Both the position numbers and the translations under genes were made by a program. A stretch of DNA of 64,000 bases from Planctomycetota bacterium. GTDB lineage: Bacteria > Planctomycetota > SZUA-567. This document shows, one piece after another, positions 35,926 to 44,006 of this stretch. The stretch's first letter is position 1. Each line of letters begins with the position of its first letter. The notes under the pieces were generated by a model. That model saw only the letters and a program-made list of their open reading frames with translations. It had not been told where the DNA came from and ran no database searches. The stretch covers positions 19,654 through 83,653 of the forward strand of contig JAIRTL010000005.1 of the NCBI GenBank assembly GCA_031254915.1. The letters are read 5' to 3'.

Positions 35926-37086
35926 TTACTTGCGCGCCGCCTCCTTGATGAGCGCCAGGGCGATCTCGTCGCGCTGGATCTGGTTGGTGCCCTCGTAGAT
36001 CTGGGTGATCTTGGCGTCGCGGGCGTACTTTTCGATCGGGTATTCCTTGGTGTAGCCGACGCCGCCGAAGACCTGGATGGCGTCGATGGCGACCTTCATC
36101 GCCACATCGGAGGCGAAGCACTTGGCCATGGCGGAGGGGCCGGTGGGGCGTTTGGCGCCGGAATCGATCCAGCGGGCGGTGGCGTAGATGAGGGCGCGGG
36201 CGGCCTCGACCTGCATGGCCATGTCGGCGAGCATCCACTGCAAGCCCTGGTTGGCGATGATCGGCCGGCCGAACTGCTTGCGCTGACGGGCGTATTCGAC
36301 CGCCAGCTCGAGCGCGCCGGCGGCGATCCCAAGCGCCTGGGAGCCGACGCCCGGACGGGAGTTGTCGAAGGTCTTCATGGCGGTCATGAACCCGGAACCC
36401 TCGCGGCCGAGCATGTTGGCGGCGGGAACGCGGCAGTCCTGGAAGATGAGTTCGCGCGTCGCCGAGGCGCGGATGCCCATCTTGTCCTCCTTTTTGCCGA
36501 ACTCGAAGCCGGGCATGCCTTTCTCGAGCACGAAGCAGGAGCAGCCGCGCGCACCCTTGTTTTTGTCGGTCATGGCGAAGATGGAGTAGATTTCCGCCTC
36601 GCCGCCGTTGGTGATGAACATCTTCGAACCGTTGATGATGTAGTCGCCGCCGTCCTTGACGGCGGTGGTGCGCATCGACGCCGCGTCGGATCCGGCGTCG
36701 GATTCGGTGATCCCGAAGGCGGCGAGCGTGCCCGAGGCGACCTTGGGAAGCCAGCGCTGTTTCTGTTCATCGCCGCCGGAGAGGATGATCGGCAGCGTTC
36801 CGAGCGCGCTGCCGGCGAAGGCGAGGGAGATGCCGCCGCAGGCCTTGGAGAGCTCCTCCGTGACCAGGCACATGTTCATGATCGGGGTGTCGCCGGAGCA
36901 GCCGCCGTATTCCTCGGGGATGTAGACGCCGGTGAGGTCGGCGTCGGCGATGGCCTTGAAGACGTCGTTGGGGAAGGTCTGGTTCTCGTCGTACTCGGCG
37001 CGCACCGGAACGATCTTCTTTTCGGCGATCTCCTTTGCCGTCTCCACCATCATTTGCTGTTCTTCGGTCAGAAAATACTCAAGCAT
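35926..37086 (-). CDS. Acyl-CoA dehydrogenase
   Basis: A 386-residue FAD flavoenzyme oxidising or reducing the acyl-CoA alpha-beta bond. It starts MLEYFLTEEQQMMVETAKEI with a GGAG ribosome site, and has the FAD segment AFGITESDAGSDAASM, GMRASATRE-type GIRASATRELIFQDC, GIAAGALELAVEYARQRKQF, and the catalytic glutamate in IYEGTNQIQRDEIA near residue 370. It belongs to the short-chain (butyryl-CoA) type by layout. It pairs with EtfB and ferredoxin-EtfA downstream, so a bifurcating enoyl-CoA reductase is plausible. Confidence 0.92.
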   Translation of the reverse strand: MLEYFLTEEQQMMVETAKEIAEKKIVPVRAEYDENQTFPNDVFKAIADADLTGVYIPEEYGGCSGDTPIMNMCLVTEELSKACGGISLAFAGSALGTLPIILSGGDEQKQRWLPKVASGTLAAFGITESDAGSDAASMRTTAVKDGGDYIINGSKMFITNGGEAEIYSIFAMTDKNKGARGCSCFVLEKGMPGFEFGKKEDKMGIRASATRELIFQDCRVPAANMLGREGSGFMTAMKTFDNSRPGVGSQALGIAAGALELAVEYARQRKQFGRPIIANQGLQWMLADMAMQVEAARALIYATARWIDSGAKRPTGPSAMAKCFASDVAMKVAIDAIQVFGGVGYTKEYPIEKYARDAKITQIYEGTNQIQRDEIALALIKEAARK

Positions 37087-37181
37087 TCGTGTCTCCTCTC
37101 GCTGTCGCGTTTCGTTCCGGCCCGTCGGGCGCACCCGATGAATCCGCGAAAAAAGTCTTTATTCACGCGCTTTCAGTGACG

Positions 37182-37210
37182 CCGCCCGCCGATTCATTCG
37201 CGGCGGGCGG
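37182..37210. terminator. Strong GC hairpin after fabF
   Basis: A perfect 10-bp stem, CCGCCCGCCG (37182-37191) with CGGCGGGCGG (37201-37210), and a nine-base loop. It lies 50 bases beyond the fabF stop. No T-run follows on either strand, so it may be a rho-independent terminator variant or an mRNA end protector. Confidence 0.5.
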
Positions 37211-37259
37211 GTGTATTGTTCAAAATTCCCCAGGCAAGCCGGGCCGAGGCCCGGGGCGC

Positions 37260-38510
37260 TCAATCCTCGTACCTGCCGAAGCAGATGGTGGCGTTATGGC
37301 CTCCGAAGCCGAGGTTGTTGGACAAGGCATACCTGATGTCCCGCCGTTTCGCCGCGTTCGGCGTGACGTCGATTTCGCACTCGGGATCGGGGACGAACTG
37401 GTTGATGGTCGGCGGCACGACGCCGGTGTCGATCGCCTTGACGGTGAAGATGGCCTCGATCGCGCCGGCTGCGCCGAGCAGATGGCCGGTATGGCCTTTG
37501 GTGGAGCTCACCGCCACCTTGATGTCGGGGCCAAACACCTTCTTGATGGCCAGGGCCTCGGTGCGGTCGTTGTACAGGGTCGAGGTGCCGTGGGCGTTCA
37601 TGTAGTCGATGTCGCCCGGAGCGAGGTCCGAGTCGGCGATCGCTTTCGCGAAGGCGCGCGCCGCGCCGTCGCCCGTTTCCTCGGGGGCGGTGATGTGGAA
37701 GGCGTCGTCGGTGAAGCCGTAGCCAAGCACCTCGGCGTAAATGGCGGCGCCGCGCGTTTTCGCGTGTTCGAGCTCCTCGAAAACGAGACTGCCCGCACCC
37801 TCGCCCATGACGAAGCCGTCGCGCTCCTTGTCGAATGGACGGGAGGCGGTTTTGGGGTCGTCGTTCCTGAGGGACAGGGCGCCCATGGTGGCGAAGGCGC
37901 CCAGGCCGAGGATGGAGATCGCCGCCTCGGAGCCGCCGGTGACGACGATGTCCGCCTCGTCGTGCTGAATGTGGCGCAGCGCGAGGCCGAGCGCGTGGGT
38001 GGCGCTGGCGCAGGCGGAGACGGTGGCGTAGTTGATCCCGCGCAGGCCGAACTCGATGGCGATCTGGCCGGGGGCGGCGTTGATCATGAGAAGCGGTATC
38101 GTGAAGGGACTGATGCGGCGCGGTCCCTTCTTGACGAAGCGCATGTATTGTTCCTCGATCGACATGATGCCGCCGATGCCGGAACCATAGACGCAGCCGG
38201 CGCGCTCGGAGTCGAACGCCGCGCCGGAAAGGCCGGATTGTTCGAAGGCCATGCGCGTCGCCGCCATGGCGAAATGCACGAACCTGTCGGCGCGCTTCGC
38301 CTCCTTCGCGTCCATGTACCCGGTGGGATCGAAGTCTTTGACTTCATTGGCGAAATGAACGTCGAAATCGGCGTGGTCGAACAGGGTGATGACGTCGGCG
38401 CCGGCAGAACCGGCGACGATGGCGTCCCAGGTCGTTTCCAGATCATTGCCGACCGGCGTGACGCAGCCCATACCGGTAACGACGACTCGGCGCTTTGAAG
38501 CGTCGGGCAT
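37260..38510 (-). CDS. fabF: 3-oxoacyl-[acyl-carrier-protein] synthase II
   Basis: A 416-residue condensing enzyme of fatty-acid elongation. Catalytic residues are Cys167 in TVSACASA, His in NAHGTST and His in STKGHTGHLLGAAG. Length and the C-terminal NNLGFGGHNA are typical of FabF. It is the last of fabD-fabG-acpP-fabF, with a ~180-base gap after acpP. Confidence 0.96.
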   Translation of the reverse strand: MPDASKRRVVVTGMGCVTPVGNDLETTWDAIVAGSAGADVITLFDHADFDVHFANEVKDFDPTGYMDAKEAKRADRFVHFAMAATRMAFEQSGLSGAAFDSERAGCVYGSGIGGIMSIEEQYMRFVKKGPRRISPFTIPLLMINAAPGQIAIEFGLRGINYATVSACASATHALGLALRHIQHDEADIVVTGGSEAAISILGLGAFATMGALSLRNDDPKTASRPFDKERDGFVMGEGAGSLVFEELEHAKTRGAAIYAEVLGYGFTDDAFHITAPEETGDGAARAFAKAIADSDLAPGDIDYMNAHGTSTLYNDRTEALAIKKVFGPDIKVAVSSTKGHTGHLLGAAGAIEAIFTVKAIDTGVVPPTINQFVPDPECEIDVTPNAAKRRDIRYALSNNLGFGGHNATICFGRYED

Positions 38511-38692
38511 CCGCTATTTCCTTTCCTGAGTGGCTTCGGCGCGATTCCGGCGCCGGGATGCGCCGGGCGGGCCCGGCACATCCCGGTTCGCGGGAGGCGG
38601 CGGGCGCTTGGCGCTCCGGGACGTCGGCTTATGTCGCGACCGTCCGGCCCGGAGAGCGCGCCCGTCGGATCCAGCCGGGGGGCTCGACCCGA

Positions 38693-38941
38693 TCAGCCAT
38701 TGACTTTGCCGTAGATGAAATCGACGGCGGCGTTGACAGTGCGGATACCCTGTTCGTTCTCGGGAATTTCGAGATCGAACTCGTCCTCGAATTCCATGAC
38801 CAGTTCGGCGATGTCCAAGGAATCGGCGCCAAGGTCTTCGACGAAAGCCGATTCATTCTTGACCTGGTCGCGGCTGACCTTCAGCTGATCGCAGGTGATG
38901 TCGATGACCTTTTCCTTGATTTCGTCGCGGCTCATGCTCAT
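38693..38941 (-). CDS. acpP: Acyl carrier protein
   Basis: An 82-residue acidic protein that carries the growing acyl chain on 4'-phosphopantetheine attached to Ser41 in [11 protein letters not shown]. The helices and length match AcpP. Two in-frame ATGs (38941, 38935) are possible; the first has AAGGGAC upstream. Confidence 0.97.
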   Translation of the reverse strand: MSMSRDEIKEKVIDITCDQLKVSRDQVKNESAFVEDLGADSLDIAELVMEFEDEFDLEIPENEQGIRTVNAAVDFIYGKVNG

Positions 38942-39134
38942 GACCGTGTCCCTTCTAAAACCGTAATGTGAACGCTTTCAAGCGGTGAATTGCCTCCGCC
39001 CGTCCTGTGACAATTACCCCTCCCATGCCAACGGCGAAGCCGCGCATGGATGCGATTCCGCTCTATAAAAGCGAAAACGCAAAAAAATACAAGCATTTTC
39101 CGAAAAGAAATGCCGTCCGCGCGGGACGTACCGA

Positions 39135-39872
39135 TTACATGACCATCCCGCCGTCGATATTGATAGTCTGTCCCGTGATGTACCGCGCCCTGTCGGAGGC
39201 GAGAAAGGCGACCGCGTCGGCGACATCGTCGGGCGTTCCCAGTTCGCCGAGCGGAATCATGCTTTGCAGCCTGCCGCGCTGCTCGTCCGACAGCTTGTCC
39301 GTCATGGCGGTGCGAATGAAGCCGGGCGCGACGGCGTTGACGCGCACGCCGCGCGCGGCGAATTCGCGCGCCGAGGTTTTCGTCAAGCCGATGACGCCGG
39401 CCTTGGAGGCGGAGTAGTTGGCCTGGCCGGCATTCCCCATGACGCCGACGACGGACGCGATGTTGACGATTGAGCCCTTCCTGGCCTTGAGCATGACGCG
39501 AGCGACCGCCTTGGTGCAGATCCACACCCCCTTGAGGTTGATGGAGAGCACCAAGTCCCAATCCTCTTCCTTCATCCGGATAAGCAGTCCGTCGCGGGTT
39601 ACGCCGGCGTTGTTGACGAGGATGTCGATGCCGCCGAATTCCTTGACCGCCGCGTCGAGGGCCGCTTCAACCGACGCTTCCCTCGTCACGTCGGCGGCGG
39701 CGCCGAGCGTCTTGACGCCGTGATTCCTGGCGATGGCGTCGGCGGTCGCCCTGGCCTGGTCCTCGAGAACGTCCCAGATTATGATGTTGGCGCCCATTTT
39801 CGCCAGCAGCTTGGCGATCGACTCGCCGATGCCGCGCGCGCCTCCGGTGATGACGGCGGTTTTTCCCCGCAT
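39135..39872 (-). CDS. fabG: 3-oxoacyl-[acyl-carrier-protein] reductase
   Basis: A 245-residue short-chain dehydrogenase using NADPH. It has [13 protein letters not shown] (cofactor loop), [11 protein letters not shown], the catalytic [21 protein letters not shown] with Ser-Tyr-Lys, and a C-terminal [15 protein letters not shown] that is typical of FabG. It lies 45 bases after fabD and ~190 before acpP. Confidence 0.96.
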   Translation of the reverse strand: MRGKTAVITGGARGIGESIAKLLAKMGANIIIWDVLEDQARATADAIARNHGVKTLGAAADVTREASVEAALDAAVKEFGGIDILVNNAGVTRDGLLIRMKEEDWDLVLSINLKGVWICTKAVARVMLKARKGSIVNIASVVGVMGNAGQANYSASKAGVIGLTKTSAREFAARGVRVNAVAPGFIRTAMTDKLSDEQRGRLQSMIPLGELGTPDDVADAVAFLASDRARYITGQTINIDGGMVM

Positions 39873-39917
39873 GACGACTCCTTGAACGACAAGTATGAAT
39901 TACGCATTTTGTTTGTT

Positions 39918-40853
39918 TCACTGGTCCGGGAGCGCCTCGATGTCGGCGAGGGTGTTGATGGGGGTTGCCCGCGCTTCCGGCGCTATCCGCTTCATGAGCC
40001 CTGTCAGCACTTTGCCGGGGCCGATTTCGAAAAAGCGCGTATCCCCCATGCCGACGATAAGCCTCGCGCTCTGTTCCCAGCGTACCGGCGACGTGAGCTG
40101 CCGGGCGAGCGAGTCGCGGATATCCTCGGGATCGACAAGAGCCTTGGCGTCGGCGTTGTTCACGAATTTGGCCATCGGACGGCGGAACGAGGTCTCGGCG
40201 AGCGCCCTTTCGAGCCCTTCCCGCGCCTTGGCCATGAACGGCGAGTGGAAGGCGCCGGAAACGTTCAGGCGCATGACCCGGCGCGCGCCAGCCTCCCTGA
40301 AGGCGGCCTCCGCCGCGTCGAGGCCGGCGGCGTCTCCGGAGACGGCGACCTGGCCGGGGCTGTTGTAGTTCGCGGGGTATACGCGCCCGAGACCGTCGGA
40401 AACGATCTTCGCGCACGCCTCCTCCACCGCCGGGCCTTCAAGCCCGATCACCGAGGCCATGCCGGTATGTTCGCCGCGCGCGGACGCCTCCATCAATTCC
40501 CCGCGCCGGCGGACGAGCCTGACGGCGTCGGCGAAATCGACCGATTCGAGGGCGGTAAGCGCGGTGTATTCGCCGAGGGACAGCCCGGCCGCGCCGGTGA
40601 TGCGGATCTGCCGCCGCTCGCGGAGCGCGTCGAGGAGCGCCATCGAGGCGACGAAAAGCGCCGGTTGGCAGTTCTCCGTTCTCGCGAGCGTCGCTTCGTC
40701 CTCCTCGAAGGTCATCCTGGCGAGGTCGAAGCCGAGTATTTCCGACGCCTCCTCGAACAGCGCGACGGCGTGGCCGCCGGCGTCGTATGCGTCCTTGGCC
40801 ATGCCGACGACCTGCGCGCCCTGGCCGGGAAACAAAAGAAAACCGTTAAGCAT
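39918..40853 (-). CDS. fabD: Malonyl-CoA:ACP transacylase
   Basis: A 311-residue enzyme that loads malonate on ACP. It begins with LLFPGQGAQVVGMAK, has the serine nucleophile in GLSLGEYTAL and the catalytic histidine in SGAFHSPFM. The ATG at 40853 fits family alignments best; a TTG four codons earlier (40865) is an alternative, and neither has a strong ribosome site. It is the first gene of the fab cluster. rpmF, plsX and fabH, often found upstream, are absent here. Confidence 0.95.
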   Translation of the reverse strand: MLNGFLLFPGQGAQVVGMAKDAYDAGGHAVALFEEASEILGFDLARMTFEEDEATLARTENCQPALFVASMALLDALRERRQIRITGAAGLSLGEYTALTALESVDFADAVRLVRRRGELMEASARGEHTGMASVIGLEGPAVEEACAKIVSDGLGRVYPANYNSPGQVAVSGDAAGLDAAEAAFREAGARRVMRLNVSGAFHSPFMAKAREGLERALAETSFRRPMAKFVNNADAKALVDPEDIRDSLARQLTSPVRWEQSARLIVGMGDTRFFEIGPGKVLTGLMKRIAPEARATPINTLADIEALPDQ

Positions 40854-41045
40854 GGTTAGCGCCAATCAAACTGTTTCCCGCTGAAAGCGTTCCAACGTTC
40901 TTCGCGCTTCCCCGCCCACGGCGCCCCGACCGCCCTGGGGGCGATGGACGCGGTGGGAGAACGAAAACTTTCAACCGGAATAGGTTGTGAAGCAATCGGC
41001 CGGCCGCGCAAGCGGCGCGCGGCGCGCCGAAATATCAGACGCGCG

Positions 41046-41219
41046 TCAGTTCACCGAGCAATCCGCGCAGTTTCCCGGAAGCGAGCCGCCAGCGCCATAA
41101 TGCGCCGTGCCGCTTCCGATCGAACCCATGCCGCTTTCCGTTTGCGCGCCGTCGTCGCATCCGGCGGCGAAAAGAAGAAGAAAACCCAGCGCCAAGACTG
41201 TTACGGCGTATTTGATCAT
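41046..41219 (-). CDS. Small lipoprotein
   Basis: A 57-residue peptide, MIKYAVTVLALGFLLLFAAG then Cys, with a lipobox LFAAGC at residues 15-20. This predicts a ~37-residue mature Gly/Ser-rich lipopeptide ending with two cysteines (GNCADCSVN). The ribosome site is weak. It sits alone between fabD and hpt. Function is unknown. Confidence 0.55.
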   Translation of the reverse strand: MIKYAVTVLALGFLLLFAAGCDDGAQTESGMGSIGSGTAHYGAGGSLPGNCADCSVN

Positions 41220-41453
41220 CGGAAACCGCCAATCGGGAAAACAAGAATACGGGACGCACCCCTCCACCGTTTCCGCAATTTGCGAAAACACGGCGTCAAT
41301 TTTAGCCGAAACTATGGCGAAAGGGAAGAAAAAACCGCGATCCGCTTCGCTTTGCCGAAGCGGGCCCTGAGGATGGACGGAAAAGGCGTCGGCCTCCTTT
41401 TCCCGTCATGGAACGCCGGATTGGCGGACATGTTGCGGGAATACGGCGTCAAA

Positions 41454-41993
41454 CTATTTCGTCCGCGCCTCGTAGATTGCGGGCAGCGTGCGGAACCGCT
41501 CCGCATAATCCAGGCCGTAGCCGACCAGAAAGCCGTCATGGAGCGTGAAGCCGACATAGTCGAGCGGCACCTGCGTCTCCCGCCGCGCCAGCTTGTCCAC
41601 GGCGACGGCGACCTTCACGGATGCGGGATTCCGTTTCTTGAGAAATTCGATCAGCCAATCCAGGGTCAGGCCGGCGTCGGCGATATCCTCGACGACAAGC
41701 ACATGCCGGCCGCTGATTTCCTTTTCGATGTTTTTCGTCATCACCACTTCGGCGGACGAGGTGTCCTTTTCCTGGTAGCTGGACAGGCGGACGAAGTCGA
41801 CCTCCACCGGGAGGTCGCCCATGGCGCGCACCAGATCGGCCATGAAGATGAACGCGCCGTTGAGGACGCCGACGGCGAGGAGCTGTTCGCCCGGGGCAAG
41901 GATCTTTTCGTAATTCTCCCGGACCTGCCTGCCCAATGCCGCCACACGGGCGGCGATTTCCGTTTCCGTGAACACCATGGTTTTGTCGGACAT
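41454..41993 (-). CDS. hpt: Hypoxanthine phosphoribosyltransferase
   Basis: A 179-residue purine-salvage enzyme making IMP/GMP from hypoxanthine or guanine and PRPP. It has the PRPP-binding HVLVVEDIADAGLTLDWL, the ALNGAF-type GVLNGAFIFMADLVR, RLSSYQ and the C-terminal VGYGLDYAERFRTLP. The ATG lies two bases after the beta-ketoacyl synthase stop, with GGGAG inside that gene, so it is translationally coupled and the last gene of the kinase operon. Confidence 0.95.
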   Translation of the reverse strand: MSDKTMVFTETEIAARVAALGRQVRENYEKILAPGEQLLAVGVLNGAFIFMADLVRAMGDLPVEVDFVRLSSYQEKDTSSAEVVMTKNIEKEISGRHVLVVEDIADAGLTLDWLIEFLKKRNPASVKVAVAVDKLARRETQVPLDYVGFTLHDGFLVGYGLDYAERFRTLPAIYEARTK

Positions 41994-41995
41994 CG

Positions 41996-43228
41996 CTACG
42001 CTCCCTTGCCGACGACAAGCGCCGAATTGATGCCAAGCATGCCGAAGCTGTTGTTGAGGATGACCCGGACCGGCCGGTCCGCCCTGGCCGTCTCGTTCAC
42101 GACCAGACGGGGCAACGCGCATTCCGGGTCCAGGTTGTCGATGTTTACGGACGGATGGACGAGGCCGTCGTCGAAGGCCGGCAGGTTGCCCGCCAGTTCC
42201 AGCGCCGCCGCCGCGCCCATGGCGTGGCCGATGAAGCCCTTGGTCGCGTTCACGTAGGCGGGGCAGTCGTCGCCGAAGACGGATTTGATCGCCCGCGTCT
42301 CGCGCGGGTCGCCCTCGGGGGTGGCGGTGGCGTGGGCGTTGATGAGGTCCACGTCCTCCGGCCGCAGGCCGGCGCGGTGGAGCGCGAGGCGCATCGCTTC
42401 GGCCTGGCGGACAGGATTCGGGAGGACGAAATCGGTCGCGTCCGAGTTGACCGCCCAGCCGAGGATCTCGGCGACGATGTTCGCGCCGCGCGCCTTGGCG
42501 TCGTCGCGGCGTTCAAGCACATACAGGCAGCCGCCCTCGGCGATCACGATGCCGGAGCGGTCGCGGTCGAAGGGGCGGCAGGCGCGATTGGGATCCGGAT
42601 TTCGCGCGAGCGCGTTTTGCGACAGGAAGCTGGCGAAAATGCCGAAGGTTCGGATCGCCTCCGACACGCCTCCGGCGACGGCGTAGTCGACTTCGCCGAG
42701 GATGAGCTGCTGCGCGCCGTAGACAATGCCGTAGTTGCCCGCCGCGCAGGCGGCGCCGACGGTGCAGTGCGGCCCGGTTATGCCCGCGTTCAGGGTCAGT
42801 TCCCCGGCCGGATTGTTGGCGATGGAACGCGGATTGTGGTGGTGCGACCAGTACTTGACGTCGTAGTCGTATTCCTTGATGGCCGCGACCTCGTTTTCCG
42901 TCTCCACGTTGCCGTGTTCCGTGATGCCGATGAACACGCCCACCCTGGACGGATCGAGCGCCGCGACGTCGAGCCCGGCGTCGAGAAGCGCCTCGCGGCC
43001 CGAGTAGACGGCGATCTGTCCGGCGCGGGTGCCGCGCCTGGCGTCCTTCCGGGACTGGTGTTTGTTGACCGGGAAGTCGCAGATGCCGGCCGGCCATTCC
43101 TCCATGTAGCGCGGGGTGAGAAGGCCGATTTTGGGCGTGCCGGCGAGGAGTGCGGCGCGGTGCTCCGCGAGGGTGTTGCCGAGGGGCGAGGTCAGGCCGA
43201 CCCCGGTGATGACGATGCGTGGGTTCAT
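41996..43228 (-). CDS. Beta-ketoacyl-ACP synthase, second paralogue
   Basis: A 410-residue condensing enzyme of the thiolase fold. The catalytic triad is intact: Cys161 in VGAACAAGN, His in NAHATATPEG, and His in TKGFIGHAMGAAA. It differs from the FabF in this window by a YWSHHHNPRS segment and by ATAT in place of GTST after the active-site His. It is not part of the fab cluster. It lies 15 bases after the ECF sigma gene and two bases before hpt, which points to a special acyl product rather than bulk fatty acids. Confidence 0.88.
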   Translation of the reverse strand: MNPRIVITGVGLTSPLGNTLAEHRAALLAGTPKIGLLTPRYMEEWPAGICDFPVNKHQSRKDARRGTRAGQIAVYSGREALLDAGLDVAALDPSRVGVFIGITEHGNVETENEVAAIKEYDYDVKYWSHHHNPRSIANNPAGELTLNAGITGPHCTVGAACAAGNYGIVYGAQQLILGEVDYAVAGGVSEAIRTFGIFASFLSQNALARNPDPNRACRPFDRDRSGIVIAEGGCLYVLERRDDAKARGANIVAEILGWAVNSDATDFVLPNPVRQAEAMRLALHRAGLRPEDVDLINAHATATPEGDPRETRAIKSVFGDDCPAYVNATKGFIGHAMGAAAALELAGNLPAFDDGLVHPSVNIDNLDPECALPRLVVNETARADRPVRVILNNSFGMLGINSALVVGKGA

Positions 43229-43243
43229 GATGCTCCTTGACGG

Positions 43244-43996
43244 TTACCTTCTGAGATATTCCTTCAGCGCCTCGATTTCGATGTCGACTTCGGCGTCGGT
43301 GGAGACGAGCTCCCTGATTTCGGAGCGGAGAATCTTCTGGAAAATGTTCCTGCCGCGGTAAAGGAAGTTGGTGACGTCGATTTCGGTGACGCCCAGCTCC
43401 TCGCCGATCTCCCGGTAGCTGGGCGGGTTCGGATCGCCGCTCGACTCGATGTACCGCCGGAAAGCGAGGTAATACTGCCTGCGGCGGCCGTCGGCGCATT
43501 CCGCCTCCATCCGCTCCAAGGTCGATTCAAGAAGCGACAGCGCCCAGCGCCGGTTGAAGTCGTCCTCGGCCGTTTCGCCCGTGGCCAGTTCCTGCAGGGT
43601 GATTTCGTCGCCGTTCTTGTCGACGGTGATGAAATTGAGCGACAGGGCGTGCTCGCGGCGCGCCTTTTTCGCCAGTTGCTTCGAGAGGAAGCGGTTGGCG
43701 GTCACGAGCACGAAGGTGCGAAAGCGCCCGCGCTCGCGGTCGGCGATGGAGACGTAGTCCTTCTCGAGGAAGGTGGCGAAGTATTCCTGGGTGAGATCGA
43801 TGGCGTCCTCGTGGTTCAGGCCGCGGCGGCGGATGTAGTAATACACCGGCTTCCAGTAGTTGCGGCACAGGAAGGACAGGCACTCCTGCCGGTTCGGGCC
43901 CGCGTCGGCGTTCTGCGCGCCGAGCACGACCGACCAGGCGGTGGTGCGAAAATGGCTGAATCCGGAATCGGCGTCGGAGGAGTTCAAGCGGGTCAC
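43244..43996 (-). CDS. ECF-type RNA polymerase sigma factor
   Basis: A 250-residue sigma factor. It opens with FRTTAWSVVLGAQ, a pattern common to ECF factors of planctomycetes and relatives, then region 2 (YWKPVYYYIRRRGLNHEDAIDLTQEYFATFL) and region 4 with the helix-turn-helix SYREIGEELGVTEIDVTNFL. It is longer than a minimal ECF factor and has a ~40-residue acidic C-terminal tail. The start is taken as GTG 43996; TTG 43999 is equivalent. It follows the kinase gene by ten bases, and no anti-sigma gene is adjacent. Confidence 0.87.
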   Translation of the reverse strand: MTRLNSSDADSGFSHFRTTAWSVVLGAQNADAGPNRQECLSFLCRNYWKPVYYYIRRRGLNHEDAIDLTQEYFATFLEKDYVSIADRERGRFRTFVLVTANRFLSKQLAKKARREHALSLNFITVDKNGDEITLQELATGETAEDDFNRRWALSLLESTLERMEAECADGRRRQYYLAFRRYIESSGDPNPPSYREIGEELGVTEIDVTNFLYRGRNIFQKILRSEIRELVSTDAEVDIEIEALKEYLRR

Positions 43997-44006
43997 CAAC
44001 TTTCCG

